A program made the position numbers and the translations under genes. 6,830 nt of DNA from NCBI GenBank assembly GCA_903872005.1, contig CAIQJD010000647.1:1-6830 (forward strand), read 5' to 3'. Below are positions 6,554 to 6,830 of this stretch, one piece after another; position 1 is the first letter of the stretch, and each line of letters starts with the position of its first letter. The notes beneath the pieces are model-generated. The model worked only from the letters and a program-made list of their open reading frames with translations. It was not told the DNA's origin and did not search any database. Source of the DNA: an uncultured bacterium. Its GTDB lineage: Bacteria > Chloroflexota > Anaerolineae > JACIWP01.

Positions 6554-6830
6554 TCACACGTACCCCAGTCCTTTCAGGCGCTCGGCGACCAGCTCCTCTT
6601 CATCTACCGTGTAGCCGGCGCCCTGGGCCTGGAAGAAGTCCTCTACGGGGCGCTGGTCGTAGGTGATGGCGGCGCGCGTCGCGTCATCCAGCGCCGCTTC
6701 CAGGGGCCGGCCGTCGAGGCCGGCGGGAATGGGCAGGCCCAGCAGGGTCATGACGGTGGGGTAGATGTCCCAGAGTCGGCAGCCCTGGAGCTGCGCGCCG
6801 GGGCGGATGCCCGGGCCGGCGGCGATGAAG
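6554..6830 (-). CDS. Alkaline phosphatase/sulfatase-superfamily protein, C-terminal part (5' end outside window)
   Basis: The reading frame is open from the right window edge to a TGA at 6556-6554 and gives the last 91 residues. It begins with FIAAGPGIRPGAQL, followed by LWDIYPTVMTLLGLPIP and then DGRPL. This series (an 'a-GPGI-pG' strand, 'DIyPTv--LLGlp-P', 'DGr-L') is the standard C-terminal signature of the alkaline phosphatase superfamily: type I phosphodiesterase/nucleotide pyrophosphatase, sulfatase and phosphoglycerol transferase-like enzymes. The tail ends in an acidic stretch, then ERLKGLGYV, also common in this superfamily. The nucleophile Ser/Thr and most metal ligands lie upstream and are not visible, so phosphatase, phosphodiesterase and sulfatase cannot be separated. 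It is the first gene seen of a minus-strand run and ends 74 bases before the large membrane protein. Its position beside glycosyltransferases suggests work on phosphorylated or sulfated surface glycans or lipids, which is inference. Confidence 0.85.
   Translation of the reverse strand, partial: FIAAGPGIRPGAQLQGCRLWDIYPTVMTLLGLPIPAGLDGRPLEAALDDATRAAITYDQRPVEDFFQAQGAGYTVDEEELVAERLKGLGYV

Noticed and set aside
1..6830. CRISPR array, tRNA, rRNA or insertion sequence
   Set aside because: There are no regularly spaced direct repeats, no cloverleaf with the conserved TTCGA arm, and no transposase-like protein or terminal inverted repeats with target duplications.

Overview
The window looks like a piece of a GC-rich bacterial chromosome, about two thirds G+C by eye. 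Every gene I support lies on the minus strand, so the map reads from right to left. The hexamer GCCGGC occurs about 80 times in 6.8 kb, and an alkaline-phosphatase-type enzyme sits beside a polytopic membrane protein and two family-2 glycosyltransferases. Together these recall Anaerolineae/Caldilineae-type Chloroflexota. That placement is inferred from sequence style and is not proven.

Right part (6830 down to 1085): a tight surface-glycan cassette. It starts with the C-terminal 91 residues of an alkaline phosphatase/sulfatase-superfamily protein cut by the window edge. After a 74-base gap comes an 1140-residue integral membrane protein: an N-terminal half of about 14-15 transmembrane segments resembling a GT-C (lipid-linked-sugar dependent) glycosyltransferase, an extracytoplasmic alpha/beta stretch, a short TPR-like stretch, a beta-rich region and a C-terminal jelly-roll, carbohydrate-binding-like domain. 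It overlaps by four bases (GTGA) a DPM1/GtrB-like polyprenyl-phosphate sugar synthase. That gene overlaps by four bases (ATGA) a WbbL-like family-2 glycosyltransferase. The likely logic is that the DPM1-like enzyme charges a lipid carrier, the GT-C-like protein uses that donor outside the membrane, and the second GT2 adds a sugar on the cytoplasmic side. The substrates cannot be read from the sequence.

Middle (1084 to 632): a strong dyad just after the cassette stop codon (possible terminator), an extended -10 promoter candidate, a small unrecognised ORF of 65 codons, and a GC-rich palindromic REP-like repeat.

Left part (631 to 1): an isochorismatase-family cysteine hydrolase with a complete Asp-Lys-Cys triad, a short perfect dyad, and the likely first 19 codons of another minus-strand gene running off the left edge.

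I see no tRNA, rRNA, CRISPR array, transposase or integrase. I found no clearly unprecedented system. The most unusual items are the multi-domain membrane protein, the extreme GCCGGC density, and the small ORF with its palindromic repeat.
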